From NCBI RefSeq assembly GCF_014203355.1, contig NZ_JACHIR010000001.1:992001-1056000 (forward strand): DNA of 64,000 nucleotides, read 5' to 3'. The notes beneath the pieces are model-generated. The model saw only the letters and a list, made by a program, of their open reading frames with translations. It was not told the origin of the DNA and ran no database searches. Made by a program: the position numbers and the translations under genes. The stretch comes from Kutzneria kofuensis (lineage in GTDB: Bacteria > Actinomycetota > Actinomycetes > Mycobacteriales > Pseudonocardiaceae). Shown piece after piece: positions 27,363 through 36,610 of the stretch. How positions within the stretch are numbered: position 1 is the stretch's first letter; each line of letters opens with the position of its first letter.

Positions 27363-29175
27363 CGTCGAGCGTCCACTGCTGGCCGGAGCCGACCGTCAGC
27401 TGCACACCGTCCGCTGTGGACGTTGCCGACAATCCCCTGTTCTGGTTGGAGATCGTGCCGTTGGCGATGGTCCACTGCTGGGCGGCGGAGCCGTTGCAGC
27501 CGCGTTGCACCATGGCGGTTGTCGTGGCATCCAGGCACTTTCCGCTCTGGACGGAGGTGATCGTGCCGTTGGCCTGCACGGTCCAGCGCTGGTTGGGGTC
27601 GCCGGTGGTGTGGTACTGGATCACGGCGGCGCCGTCCGAAGTGGACGCCCCGGCGACGTCGGCGGCGGAGCCCGAGTTGGCCGCCTGGATCACGTAGTTG
27701 TGGCCCGGGACAACGGTTGTCGGCTGGCTGAAGGTGAACGTCGTGATGCTGCGGGCCGGTAGCGTCGCGGTGGCCGTGCTGCCACTGACCGTGGGAAGAC
27801 CCACGCTAGCGAGGTCCTCGGTGGCACTCGTCCGGTAGGCGCCGGTGGCCGTGAGCTGGCCGTTCGTCGCGCCGAAGTGCAGCGGGAACGTGGTGGCGGC
27901 GGTGTTGTCGTTGATCGCCACGACCGTCCACGTGCCGCCGGACTCGAACGCCACCGGCCACACGCCCGACGGCATGCCCGTGATCGGGAACCTCACGGCG
28001 TTGGGGCGGACGAACCGGCTGAAGTTGGCCAGCGCCCAGAACCGTTTGGTGACATAGAGGTTCTGGTTGCCGTTGCTGGCGTAGTTCGGGTCGTAGTAGA
28101 TCAGGCCGTCGTTCCAGCCCTGGCCGTTCCTGGTGGTCGGGCAGCTCGGCGCGGCGACCGGGTCGCAGCCAAGCACCGGCGACAGCGCCGTCCACCAGTC
28201 GAACTGGGCGTCGTTGGCCTCGGTCAGGTCCTGGTGGATCAGGTCGGCCATGCGCAGGCCGCCGTCGATCGTCGGGTCGTAGCCCTGGCCGTAGCCGCCG
28301 CCGTTGGAGCAGCAGATCTCCGTGGCCCACAACGGTTTGCCGTAGTTCTTGGCGCTGGAGCGCAGCGTGTTCAGGGTGGCGTTGGTCGGGAAGTCGTACG
28401 TGTGGTGCGCCAGCGCGACCAGGTAGCGCTGGGTGTTCGCGTCGCCGGCCCAGGCCGGCAGCTCGAAGATGTCCTGCAGCGCCCAGCTCGTCTCGTCGGC
28501 CAGGACCTGGGCCGGCGAGCCCGCGTTGGCCAGCGCCGCCCCGACCGCCCGCACGATCGCGCCGCGCTGGCCCGTGCCGACCGACATGCCCTCCTGGCCG
28601 CAGTCGCCGAAGCTGTTGTCCGGCTCGTTCATGGGGCTGACCTGCGAGAACGTCACGCCCTGCTGGTGGAAGTGGGTGACGACGTCGGCGAGGAACTGGC
28701 CGTACGCCGCCTCGCTGCCACTCTTCAGGGAGCCGCCGCAGCTCTTGCCGTTGGTCGTCCACACGGCAGGGGCGCTGTTCACGAACGCCTGCAGGTCCGG
28801 CACCCCGTGCTGCGCCGCCTGCTGCACGAACGCCGTGCCGCCCGGATCCTTCGACCAGTCGTAGACCCCTGGGCTGACCAACGGCGTCTGCGGCGCCCGC
28901 GGCGGGTTCGTCACGCCGACCCCGCCGCCGCCCACGTTGTAGCGGTAGACACTGAGGTCCAGTCCCTCCGGCCCGAACAGCAGGTCACCCACCCGCTGCC
29001 TGACCGCCGGGGCGAAGTTGGCCAGGTCGTTCACCCACCAGGCCCCCGAGGCGCCGAAGCCCTGCACCGACTGCGTCGGTGTCCCCGACACCTCCGCCGC
29101 CGCCTGCGGCGCCGCCACCGCCGGCGCCCCCGCAACCGTCATGACCAGCGCCGTCGCCAGGATCACCCCTCGCAT
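27352..29175 (-). CDS. Secreted GH30-family glycosidase with C-terminal ricin-type lectin, endo-beta-1,6-galactanase-like
   Basis: 607 residues. Signal peptide 1-22 (AVAAP cleavage). GH30 barrel with start QGFGASGAWWVND, acid/base E184 in SPMNEPDNSF and nucleophile E286 in LWATEICCS. A beta domain follows at about 400-470, then a ricin B-lectin/CBM13 domain at about 475-605 (GKCLDATTTAMVQRGCNGSAAQQW). The sequence style fits GH30 subfamily 5 endo-beta-1,6-galactanases that attack arabinogalactan side chains; the subfamily is a judgement from motifs. It is secreted for plant-polymer degradation. Confidence 0.85.
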   Translation of the reverse strand: MRGVILATALVMTVAGAPAVAAPQAAAEVSGTPTQSVQGFGASGAWWVNDLANFAPAVRQRVGDLLFGPEGLDLSVYRYNVGGGGVGVTNPPRAPQTPLVSPGVYDWSKDPGGTAFVQQAAQHGVPDLQAFVNSAPAVWTTNGKSCGGSLKSGSEAAYGQFLADVVTHFHQQGVTFSQVSPMNEPDNSFGDCGQEGMSVGTGQRGAIVRAVGAALANAGSPAQVLADETSWALQDIFELPAWAGDANTQRYLVALAHHTYDFPTNATLNTLRSSAKNYGKPLWATEICCSNGGGYGQGYDPTIDGGLRMADLIHQDLTEANDAQFDWWTALSPVLGCDPVAAPSCPTTRNGQGWNDGLIYYDPNYASNGNQNLYVTKRFWALANFSRFVRPNAVRFPITGMPSGVWPVAFESGGTWTVVAINDNTAATTFPLHFGATNGQLTATGAYRTSATEDLASVGLPTVSGSTATATLPARSITTFTFSQPTTVVPGHNYVIQAANSGSAADVAGASTSDGAAVIQYHTTGDPNQRWTVQANGTITSVQSGKCLDATTTAMVQRGCNGSAAQQWTIANGTISNQNRGLSATSTADGVQLTVGSGQQWTLDATG

Positions 29176-29272
29176 GCCGTTGACGTTAGGGACTGATCAC
29201 GGGCCGCCGGAAGGGTCGGCCGTTGCCAGTTGACGCTGCGCTGCCGCAACCGCCCACCCCGGCGAGCGGGGG

Positions 29273-30478
29273 TTATGCGGCGGCGGGTTGGGGTTCGGGC
29301 TTGGCCGGGGCGGGCTTGGTGAAGGGGATCCGGGCCCGGCCGATGAGGACCTTGGCCAGCGGTGTCCGGATCACGATCTCCACGAACACCAGGGACGTGA
29401 CCACGGCGAAGACGTAGGCCGAGAGGGTGAGGGGCAGGCCCTGGGGGAGGTGGTTGGGGAACCACATGTCGAACTCGTTGAGGAACACCCACAGCATCGC
29501 CGGGTGCACGAGGAACACGCCGAACGAGCGCTGGGAGGCGGCGGCGATGATGCGCTGCCAGCGGGAGCCGGTCTGCTGCCGGGCGGCCCAGCGGGAGCCG
29601 ATCAGGTACAGGGCCAGCACGACGAAGCCGTACCAGGGCAGCATCTCGGGCTGGAGCACGCCGGTGGCGTCGCCGGGGGTGTGGCCGTACGCGAGGTTGA
29701 CGCCGTACCAGGTGAGGGCGAAGGCGGCGGACAGGCCGAGGCCCCACCAGATGAACCTGCTGTGCGCGGTGATCCACGCCTGGAACGACTCGTAGTGGAA
29801 CGCGGCGACGCAGCCGGCCAGCAGGAAGAACTGGTAGCTGAAGACGATGGTGCCGTCGTTGGCCCACAGCTGGCCGAGCACCGAGTCGGGGTCGGACGGC
29901 GCGGGCAGGTAGGTCTCCGCGAGGGCGATGCCGACCTGCAGCACGAGGGACCCGATGAGGATCTTCTTGTGGTGCCGGACGGTGGCCTTGAGCACGGCGA
30001 GCACGGCCGGGAACAGGATGTAGAACTGCAGGGACACCAGCAGGAAGTACAGGTGGTACCAGCCGATTCCCTTGTAGATGCAGCCCCACAGGTCGTCCAG
30101 GAACTCCGACAGCGGCAGCGGGGTCATGCCGACCTGCTGGATGACGCCGAAGTAGAACGCGGTCCAGAGCACGTACGGGATGCCGACGAGCGACATCCGG
30201 CGCCGCCAGAAGGTGCCGCTGGCCAGCGGGCGCTTCCGGTACGTGTAGACCAGGACGAACCCGGTGAGGAAGAAGAACACGGACCGGGTGAAGTGCAGCA
30301 GGGTCAGCGCCCCGTAGGCGGTGACGCTGGCGCCGTCGTTGGTGTACGTGATGACGTGCACGGCGATCACGCTGGCGAAGGTCAGCACTCGGACCAGGTC
30401 CACCTGGTTGAGGTGTCCCTTGCCCGCCGCTGCCGTGGCCTTGGCCGGCGGCGCGGCGGGGAGCATCTGAACGCTCAT
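29273..30478 (-). CDS. Acyltransferase 3 family membrane protein
   Basis: 401 residues with about ten hydrophobic helices. Family motifs: an early VDLVRVLTFASVIAVHVI with the conserved His in helix 1, a FFLTGFVL segment, a R-R-R loop (FWRRRMSLVGIPYVLW) and a long C-terminal Pro/Ala tail. The family O-acylates sugars or lipids on the membrane. ATG 30478 gives the family N-terminus with AGGA upstream. The acceptor is unknown. Confidence 0.87.
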   Translation of the reverse strand: MSVQMLPAAPPAKATAAAGKGHLNQVDLVRVLTFASVIAVHVITYTNDGASVTAYGALTLLHFTRSVFFFLTGFVLVYTYRKRPLASGTFWRRRMSLVGIPYVLWTAFYFGVIQQVGMTPLPLSEFLDDLWGCIYKGIGWYHLYFLLVSLQFYILFPAVLAVLKATVRHHKKILIGSLVLQVGIALAETYLPAPSDPDSVLGQLWANDGTIVFSYQFFLLAGCVAAFHYESFQAWITAHSRFIWWGLGLSAAFALTWYGVNLAYGHTPGDATGVLQPEMLPWYGFVVLALYLIGSRWAARQQTGSRWQRIIAAASQRSFGVFLVHPAMLWVFLNEFDMWFPNHLPQGLPLTLSAYVFAVVTSLVFVEIVIRTPLAKVLIGRARIPFTKPAPAKPEPQPAAA

Positions 30479-30740
30479 CGGGCGTGTCCTCCCTCGTCCC
30501 ACTCGTGATCGGTGACTAGCTTGCAACCTCGACCTGAGAGTGGGTTAAGGATGGGTGTCCCGTTGGCTGTCGATAACCTTTCGACGGCCCGACCAGCTCG
30601 CCCATGATCCGCGCGCATCCCTTCCGACCAGGGGATTCACCGCCGCCCCTCGGGACCGGGCCGGACAGGTGACCTTCAGCATCTCGACAGCTGACGCCCA
30701 GGTTTCCCGGTGGGGACCACGCCGCGCGCCGCGTGTCGGT

Positions 30741-31814
30741 TCACCGTAGCGAACGGGATCCCCGACACGAGCGGGTGACCAGGGCGGCCGCGTAGGCGAG
30801 CAGCCCGAGGCCCTGACCCCATGGCTGAACGCGGTCGTCACGGATGACGGAGTACCCGAACGGAATCAGTTGTAACACGGTTCCCGCGCTGGTCCTGGTG
30901 ACCGAGCCGTCCTCCGTCACGTACGGGTGCAGCCCGCCGAGGGCCCGCCACCCGGCCGACCGCAGACGATCGGGGGAAATGCCCAGGGCGGCGGCCCGGA
31001 ACAGGGCGGCGGCGATGCCGGCTGTGGCGGAGGTCTCGACGATTCCGCGCGTTTCCGGATGCCCGTCGACCAGAACGTCCCACACGCCGTGCGCGGGTTG
31101 GGTGGCGGCGAGCGCGGTCAACTGGACGGCCAGGCGTTCACGGACGTGATCGAGGCTCGGGTCGGCTTCGAGTATTTCGACGCCGGCGAGCGCGAGCCAG
31201 GCATTGGCCCGTCCCCAGAAGCACCAGATCGTCTCGCCACGGTGCGAGCCGTGCGCGAACAGGCCGCTCGCCGGGTCGCCGAGCACGTCGGCGTGCAGCA
31301 GCCACTGTCGGGCGGCCTCGGCGACGAGTTCGGGCCGATCCAGCGCGCGTGCGCAGTGGACGAGAAACACGCCGGCCATGAACGCGGTGTCCGCCCACAC
31401 ACCGCCGGGCCAGTGCTCCAACGGCCCCGGGCCGGTCCGCTCGGCCAGCCAGTCGAGCAGCTGCCGGCACGTGTCGGCGTAGCGGCGATCGCCCGTCTCC
31501 CGGTACAGCCACGCGCAGGCCGCACCGGGAATGATGGAGTTGACGTGGTCGGGCTCGATGCCCCGAGCAACGTGCTCGTCGACGAAATCGATCACGAAGG
31601 GCGGCAGGGGATCACCGGCGGCCTCGGCCATGCGCACCATGCCGAGCAGCACGACGCCTTCGCCCCAGAACCACCGGCGCAGGCCCATGTCCACGGCGCG
31701 GACCGAAATCCGCCGCCCGGTGTCGGCGAGTACGTCAACTGTCAACACCGAAGGGTCCACCGGCGGCAGCAGCGGTGCGCCGTGCTCGGCGGAGCTCGGG
31801 TCGAGTCCGGTCAC
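30741..31814 (-). CDS. Glycoside hydrolase family 88/105-like protein
   Basis: 357 residues of alpha/alpha barrel type. RRWFWGEGVVLLGM near residue 45, VFLVHCARALD and GRANAWLALAG (GRGNGW-like) near 205, and TSATAGIAAALFRA near 270 match the plan of unsaturated glucuronyl or rhamnogalacturonyl hydrolases, which cleave the delta-4,5 uronic residue left by polysaccharide lyases. No signal peptide, so it would work on imported oligosaccharides. The GTG start overlaps the stop of the upstream 790-aa gene (GTGA), so the two are made together. Confidence 0.75.
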   Translation of the reverse strand: MTGLDPSSAEHGAPLLPPVDPSVLTVDVLADTGRRISVRAVDMGLRRWFWGEGVVLLGMVRMAEAAGDPLPPFVIDFVDEHVARGIEPDHVNSIIPGAACAWLYRETGDRRYADTCRQLLDWLAERTGPGPLEHWPGGVWADTAFMAGVFLVHCARALDRPELVAEAARQWLLHADVLGDPASGLFAHGSHRGETIWCFWGRANAWLALAGVEILEADPSLDHVRERLAVQLTALAATQPAHGVWDVLVDGHPETRGIVETSATAGIAAALFRAAALGISPDRLRSAGWRALGGLHPYVTEDGSVTRTSAGTVLQLIPFGYSVIRDDRVQPWGQGLGLLAYAAALVTRSCRGSRSLR

Positions 31815-34183
31815 GGCCCCTCCCAGTCCAGCGAGTGCTCCCGGTACGTCACGCCACCCGCCCAGAATTCCGGCTCGGCCGGGTACTCGTCGCCGACCAC
31901 GCACACCCACGCGGCGCCGAGGCCGTTGGGCCGCAACTCTTGGTAGGCGTCCGGGCCCACGGTCACGATCCTGGCCCCGTCCTCGCAGGCCAGGGCCACG
32001 ATCCCGCCGCCCTTGCGGCCGATCGTCCACACCCCGCGCTGCTCCCACGAATCCAGGGTGGACAACGGGAACCAGGCGTGGGTGTAGCCCATGGGGTCGT
32101 CCGGCGGGATCCGGTACAGCGCCAGCACGACGTCCCGGAACTGCCTGGCCCGGGGCAGGATCCGGTTGCCGGCCCAGGCGTTGGGCCGGGCCGACGAGCT
32201 GGTCGACGAGTTCGGCGCGTGCGTGACGTAGACCTGCGTCTCCGGCCCGAGCGTCGCACCCCAGACGTGTTCCTGCAATCCGGGCAGGCCGGACCGGTAA
32301 TCCTCCACAGTGGACAGCATCACGTCCGGCGTCTTGTACACCACGACGTCCGAGTGGTACGGCCGCGACAGCAGGTCGTGCTCGAACCGGTACTCCCCCG
32401 ACGAGCTCAGTCGCACCAACTCCGCCGTGGCCGGCGCCGGCGGAATCCGGTACTTCGAGGCGGTGGCCAGCGCCGTCGCGGGCAGCACGGCCGCGTTCAG
32501 CGCGCCCATGCCGTAGCAGAGCCACAGGATCGGCGCGGTCTCCTCGAACCGGGACGACCGCACCGTGTTCACGTACGACCGGCCGTGCGCGGCCCCGTTG
32601 ATGCCCCGCCATGACGTCCGAACCAGCCCGGTCAGGATCCGGTCCAGCAGCTCCCGGGCGTCCGCCACCAGCGAGGAGTCCGTGGCGAACTCCACAAGGG
32701 ACACCAGCGCCAGCGCGTCGATCGCCAGGTACGCGTTGGAGTTGAACTCGCTGAACCCGCCGGCCAGCCGCCGCCTGATCCACTCCGCCGCCAGCTCACC
32801 ACCGTGCGCCGCGTGTTCAGAGCCTTGCCACCCGGTGTTGCCGAACTCCGAGTCCGGGAACAGTTCCCCGGCCAGCAGCTCCGCGGTGTGCCAGACCAAC
32901 TGGTGGTTCTCGGTGAAGTAGCACATCGCGTCCAGGCCGGGCTGGTCGATCCAGTACTTGAAACCCAGCAGCGCCGTCCGCACCTCGTCCCGCAGCCCCG
33001 GGTCCCAGTGCTCCGGAGCAACCCGATGCAGCAACGTCAGCAGTCCGACCGCCTCGAAGTCGGCGCAGTCGGCCCGGTTCCGGATCATCCACAACGACCG
33101 CTCCATGGCGACACCGCGCACCCGCCCGTCGGCGAGGGCGGTCGCCGCACTCGGCGTCGTCGACCGCACGTGGTCGAGCAGCTCCGACCGCCACTGTTCC
33201 GCCGTCCCAACGGGTTCCGCCCGATACGACGACGGCAGCACCGCGACCGGGAACTCCCGGAACACCGGCGAACCGTCCACCGACACCCGCAGCACGACCT
33301 CGCCGCTGGCCAGCATGGACGCCGACCCGACGGCCCCCTCGGCGTCCTCACCCAGCCGCACGGTCGCGCGGCCGCCGACCAACGTCACGACCTCACTGCC
33401 GACACGAAGCCGGGCCCCCGGAGGACCGGTCAGCTCCACTTCACCGTTGACAGTTCCCCACGTGGGCGTGCCGACGGCGGACAGGATCCGCTCCGCCCGA
33501 GCCGAAGCCCGCTCGTCCGCGCCGGGGCTGGGTATGACCACCCGCACCGGCAGCCCGCCGACCCGCAGCCGCACCACCTGGCGGCACTCGCGAAAGCCGA
33601 CCTGCCAGGACGTCACCACGACCTGCGAGATCCCGGACGGCAGCCAGACCCGCACCTCGTGCTCGGCCGGCTCCATATAGGTGACGGTGTCGGCGTGCAG
33701 CAGTAGTTCACCGTTGACGTGCAACAACACGGGACCCGTGCTGGCGACGCGCAGGGTCCGCCACTCGGCCTGGTCGACCTCGAAGGCGGTGCCGGCGACG
33801 GCCGTGCGGTAGGTCGGCGTGAAGCAGAATTCACTCCAATCGACCAAACCATCCACTCCGGTGTGAATGCGACGAAACTCCGGACCTTCGACGACGTCCG
33901 GCGGCGGCTGGTCGACCGGCAGCGGTCGGGAGAGATAGAGGCGGCGCTTGAGCGGGGTGACGTCCGGACCGTTCGTGAGGACCCATCGACCTTCCGGTCC
34001 CCAGGGCGATCCCGTGGCGGCCAGACCGAGATCCGAATCGGGCACGGGGGCGGTCACGACCGGCCGCACCACCCAGTCCAGTACCGAACCCGTTACTGAC
34101 AGTCGATGTGTGGTGCGTCCATCCGAGGGCACAATGAGGAATTCTGTCCGACTAGGACGAACACTGAGTGACGAGCGGGCCAA
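31811..34183 (-). CDS. Unrecognised 790-aa protein translationally coupled to GH88/105-like gene
   Basis: Not recognised by motif. Residues 1-about 300 are beta-rich with sandwich-like segments. From about 345 on there is an all-helical region with WMIRNRADCADFEAVGLL, MCYFTENHQLVWHTAELLAG and RTSWRGINGAAHGRSYVN, suggestive of an alpha/alpha toroid as in heparinase II/III-type lyases or large glycosidases. NENHQ-like and HGR stretches rich in His, Tyr, Glu and Arg are candidates for an active site. No signal peptide. The start is uncertain: TTG 34183 without a clear ribosome binding site, or GTG 34132. Coupling to a putative unsaturated uronyl hydrolase suggests a lyase or glycosidase acting just before it; that is inference. 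Confidence 0.6.
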   Translation of the reverse strand: MARSSLSVRPSRTEFLIVPSDGRTTHRLSVTGSVLDWVVRPVVTAPVPDSDLGLAATGSPWGPEGRWVLTNGPDVTPLKRRLYLSRPLPVDQPPPDVVEGPEFRRIHTGVDGLVDWSEFCFTPTYRTAVAGTAFEVDQAEWRTLRVASTGPVLLHVNGELLLHADTVTYMEPAEHEVRVWLPSGISQVVVTSWQVGFRECRQVVRLRVGGLPVRVVIPSPGADERASARAERILSAVGTPTWGTVNGEVELTGPPGARLRVGSEVVTLVGGRATVRLGEDAEGAVGSASMLASGEVVLRVSVDGSPVFREFPVAVLPSSYRAEPVGTAEQWRSELLDHVRSTTPSAATALADGRVRGVAMERSLWMIRNRADCADFEAVGLLTLLHRVAPEHWDPGLRDEVRTALLGFKYWIDQPGLDAMCYFTENHQLVWHTAELLAGELFPDSEFGNTGWQGSEHAAHGGELAAEWIRRRLAGGFSEFNSNAYLAIDALALVSLVEFATDSSLVADARELLDRILTGLVRTSWRGINGAAHGRSYVNTVRSSRFEETAPILWLCYGMGALNAAVLPATALATASKYRIPPAPATAELVRLSSSGEYRFEHDLLSRPYHSDVVVYKTPDVMLSTVEDYRSGLPGLQEHVWGATLGPETQVYVTHAPNSSTSSSARPNAWAGNRILPRARQFRDVVLALYRIPPDDPMGYTHAWFPLSTLDSWEQRGVWTIGRKGGGIVALACEDGARIVTVGPDAYQELRPNGLGAAWVCVVGDEYPAEPEFWAGGVTYREHSLDWEGP

Positions 34184-34257
34184 CAGTGCTGGACTCGTGT
34201 GTCAGCGCGCCTAGGATTCCCAACGATAGGAACCGCCGATCACCAGGAGCGACCCCC

Positions 34258-35385
34258 GTGCGCACTCCCCGTCCCCTGCCGACGGCGATCGCGTTGGTCG
34301 GTGTGGGAGCGGTCGTGGCGGTGGCGGTGTGGCGGCCCTGGGAGGGCTCCCCGGCCGACGCGGCCAGCGGCCCGCCGCAGATCACCGTGTCCCGCAGCCA
34401 GTGCGGCCAGGGCTGGGCCGACCCGAAGACCGGCCGGCAGACGTTCACCCTGCACAACACCGGCGACGCGGCGGCCGAGGTCGACCTGGTCGAGCTGGGC
34501 AGCAACAAGGTGTACGGCGAGGTGGAGGGTCTGGGCCCGAACACGAGCGCGCCGATGGACGTGCAGCTGGGGGCCGGCCAGTACGCGTTCCGTTGCCTGA
34601 TCGAGGACACCGACGCCATCACCGGCCCGGCGGTGCAGCTGCGGGGCGACACGAAGGGCGGCCCGGCGGCCGTTCCCGTCACCAAGAACGACATGCTGCC
34701 GCTGGTGAAGCAGTACGAGGCCGCGGTCGCCGGCGGCGTCGCCGACCTCGCCGCCAAGACGGACAAGCTGCGTGGCGACGTGGACGCCGGCAACCTGGAC
34801 GCCGCCCGCGCCGACTGGCTGCCCGCGCACCTGGCGTACAACTCGCTCGGCGCGGCCTACGGCGCGTTCGGCGACTTCGCGGACAAGATCGACGGCTCCG
34901 ACGCGGGCTTCCACCCGCTGGAGAAGGGCCTGTGGCACAACGCTTCCGCCGCCGACCTGAAGCCGATCGCCGACCAGCTCGCCGACGACGTGCACGGGCT
35001 GCAGGCCGACCTGCCGAACGAACAGGTGGATCCGAACGATCTCGGGCTGCGAGCGCACGAGATCATGGAGAACGCCCTGCAGTTCGAGCTGACCGGCGAG
35101 AACGACCAGGGCAGCGGCACGTCGCTGAACACCGCGCTGGCCAACCTGGACGGCACCGCCAAGGTGCTGGCCATCCTGGACCCGGTGCTCAAGCCCCGCT
35201 ACCCGGACCTGCCGGCCGTGCGGAAGTGGTCGGACCGGACGCGCACGCTGCTGACGGCGCACCAGAACACCCCGGTCGGCCAGCTGGACCGGACCACTCG
35301 GGAACAGATCAACGGCGCCGTCGGCGAACTGCTGGAGAAGCTCGCCCCGATCGCCGTCATCTGCGAAGTACGGAGGGGCTCATGA
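34258..35385 (+). CDS. efeO: Iron uptake system component EfeO
   Basis: 375 residues. An N-terminal membrane anchor or signal (residues 7-22), a cupredoxin-like domain to about 140, then an M75/imelysin-like helical domain with [20 protein letters not shown] and the [14 protein letters not shown] stretch that contains the HxxE metal site. EfeO binds iron outside the membrane and hands it on. The GTG start has AGGAG 8 nt upstream. It overlaps efeB in ATGA. The permease EfeU, the third member of the system, is not in this window. Confidence 0.88.
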   Translation: MRTPRPLPTAIALVGVGAVVAVAVWRPWEGSPADAASGPPQITVSRSQCGQGWADPKTGRQTFTLHNTGDAAAEVDLVELGSNKVYGEVEGLGPNTSAPMDVQLGAGQYAFRCLIEDTDAITGPAVQLRGDTKGGPAAVPVTKNDMLPLVKQYEAAVAGGVADLAAKTDKLRGDVDAGNLDAARADWLPAHLAYNSLGAAYGAFGDFADKIDGSDAGFHPLEKGLWHNASAADLKPIADQLADDVHGLQADLPNEQVDPNDLGLRAHEIMENALQFELTGENDQGSGTSLNTALANLDGTAKVLAILDPVLKPRYPDLPAVRKWSDRTRTLLTAHQNTPVGQLDRTTREQINGAVGELLEKLAPIAVICEVRRGS

Positions 35386-36590
35386 CCGGCGTCGGCCGCC
35401 GTTCCTTCCTTCGCGGCGCGCTCGTCGGCGCGGGCGCGGCGGCGGTGACCGGCCTGTCGGTGTCCGCCGACGCGGCCACCTCCGCAGCGTCGACTCCCTC
35501 CGGCGTCGCCTTCCACGGCGTGCACCAGGCCGGCATCGACACCCCGCCGCAGAAGCAGGCGATCTTCGCGTCCTTCGACGTGATCGCCGCCGACAAGGGC
35601 GAGCTCACCGAGCTGTTGAGGACGCTGACCGACCGGGCCCGGCTGCTCACCGCGGGCGGGGCGCTGCCCCCGCTGGGCATCACCGCGCCGCCGGCCGACT
35701 CCGGCGTGCTCGGCCCGGACATGCCCGGCGACGACCTCACCGTCACGGTCGGCGTCGGCGCCTCGCTGTTCGACGACCGGTACGGCATCTCCGACCGCAA
35801 GCCGGCGAAGCTGACGGCGATGAAGGAGTTCCCCAACGACAGCCTCGATCCCGCGCTGTGCCACGGGGATCTGAGCCTGCAGCTGTGCGCGAGCGAGACC
35901 GACACGGTGCTGCACGCGCTGCGCGACATCGCCCGGCACACCCGCGGCGCGATGCAGCTGCGCTGGCGCGTCGACGGTTTCCAGAACCCGCCGCGGCCGT
36001 CCGGGACGCAGCGCAACCTGATGGGCTTCAAGGACGGCATCGTCAAGCCGGCGCCGGCCGACTTCGACAAGCTGGTGTGGGTCGGCCCGGGCAACGGCGA
36101 GCCGGCGTGGACTGTTGGCGGCAGCTATCAGGTGCTGCGCCAGATCCGGATGCTGGTCGAGTTCTGGGACCGGGTCGACATCACCGAGCAGGAGAACATG
36201 TTCGGCCGCCGGCGGGACTCGGGCGCGCCGCTGGACGGCACCGACGAGACCGACGTGCCGGACTACGCGTCCGACCCGACCGGCACGGCGATCCCGCTGA
36301 CCAGCCACATCCGCAAGGCCAACCCGCGCACCCCCGACACCGCGTCCAGCCAGTTCCTGCGGCGCGCGTACAACTACGACAAGGGCACCGACTCCGTCGG
36401 CGACCTGGACATGGGGCTGCTGTTCTGCGGATACCAGCAGGACATCGCCCGGCAGTTCGAGGCCGTGCAGACCCGGCTGGTCGACGAGCCCCTCGTCGAC
36501 TACATCCGGCCGGTCGGCGGCGGTTACTTCTTCGCGCTTCCCGGAGTACGGGACAGCGGCGACCACTTCGGACGGTCGCTGCTCGCATGA
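35382..36590 (+). CDS. efeB: Deferrochelatase/DyP-type peroxidase EfeB
   Basis: 402 residues. Twin-arginine signal at the N-terminus ([12 protein letters not shown]), so it is exported folded. The DyP motif GXXDG is in [11 protein letters not shown] near residue 212, and the heme-ligand region HIRKANPR is near residue 308. EfeB oxidises or removes iron from heme at the surface for the EfeUOB system. Translationally coupled to efeO and followed 20 bp later by the phospholipase gene. Confidence 0.9.
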   Translation: MTGVGRRSFLRGALVGAGAAAVTGLSVSADAATSAASTPSGVAFHGVHQAGIDTPPQKQAIFASFDVIAADKGELTELLRTLTDRARLLTAGGALPPLGITAPPADSGVLGPDMPGDDLTVTVGVGASLFDDRYGISDRKPAKLTAMKEFPNDSLDPALCHGDLSLQLCASETDTVLHALRDIARHTRGAMQLRWRVDGFQNPPRPSGTQRNLMGFKDGIVKPAPADFDKLVWVGPGNGEPAWTVGGSYQVLRQIRMLVEFWDRVDITEQENMFGRRRDSGAPLDGTDETDVPDYASDPTGTAIPLTSHIRKANPRTPDTASSQFLRRAYNYDKGTDSVGDLDMGLLFCGYQQDIARQFEAVQTRLVDEPLVDYIRPVGGGYFFALPGVRDSGDHFGRSLLA

Positions 36591-36610
36591 GTCATTCAGG
36601 AGGGAAAGGC

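Noticed and set aside
30545-30841. Short open frames upstream of the acyltransferase 3 gene
   Set aside because: Arg/Pro-rich products without motifs or start signals; treated as non-coding spacer of 262 bp (30479-30740).
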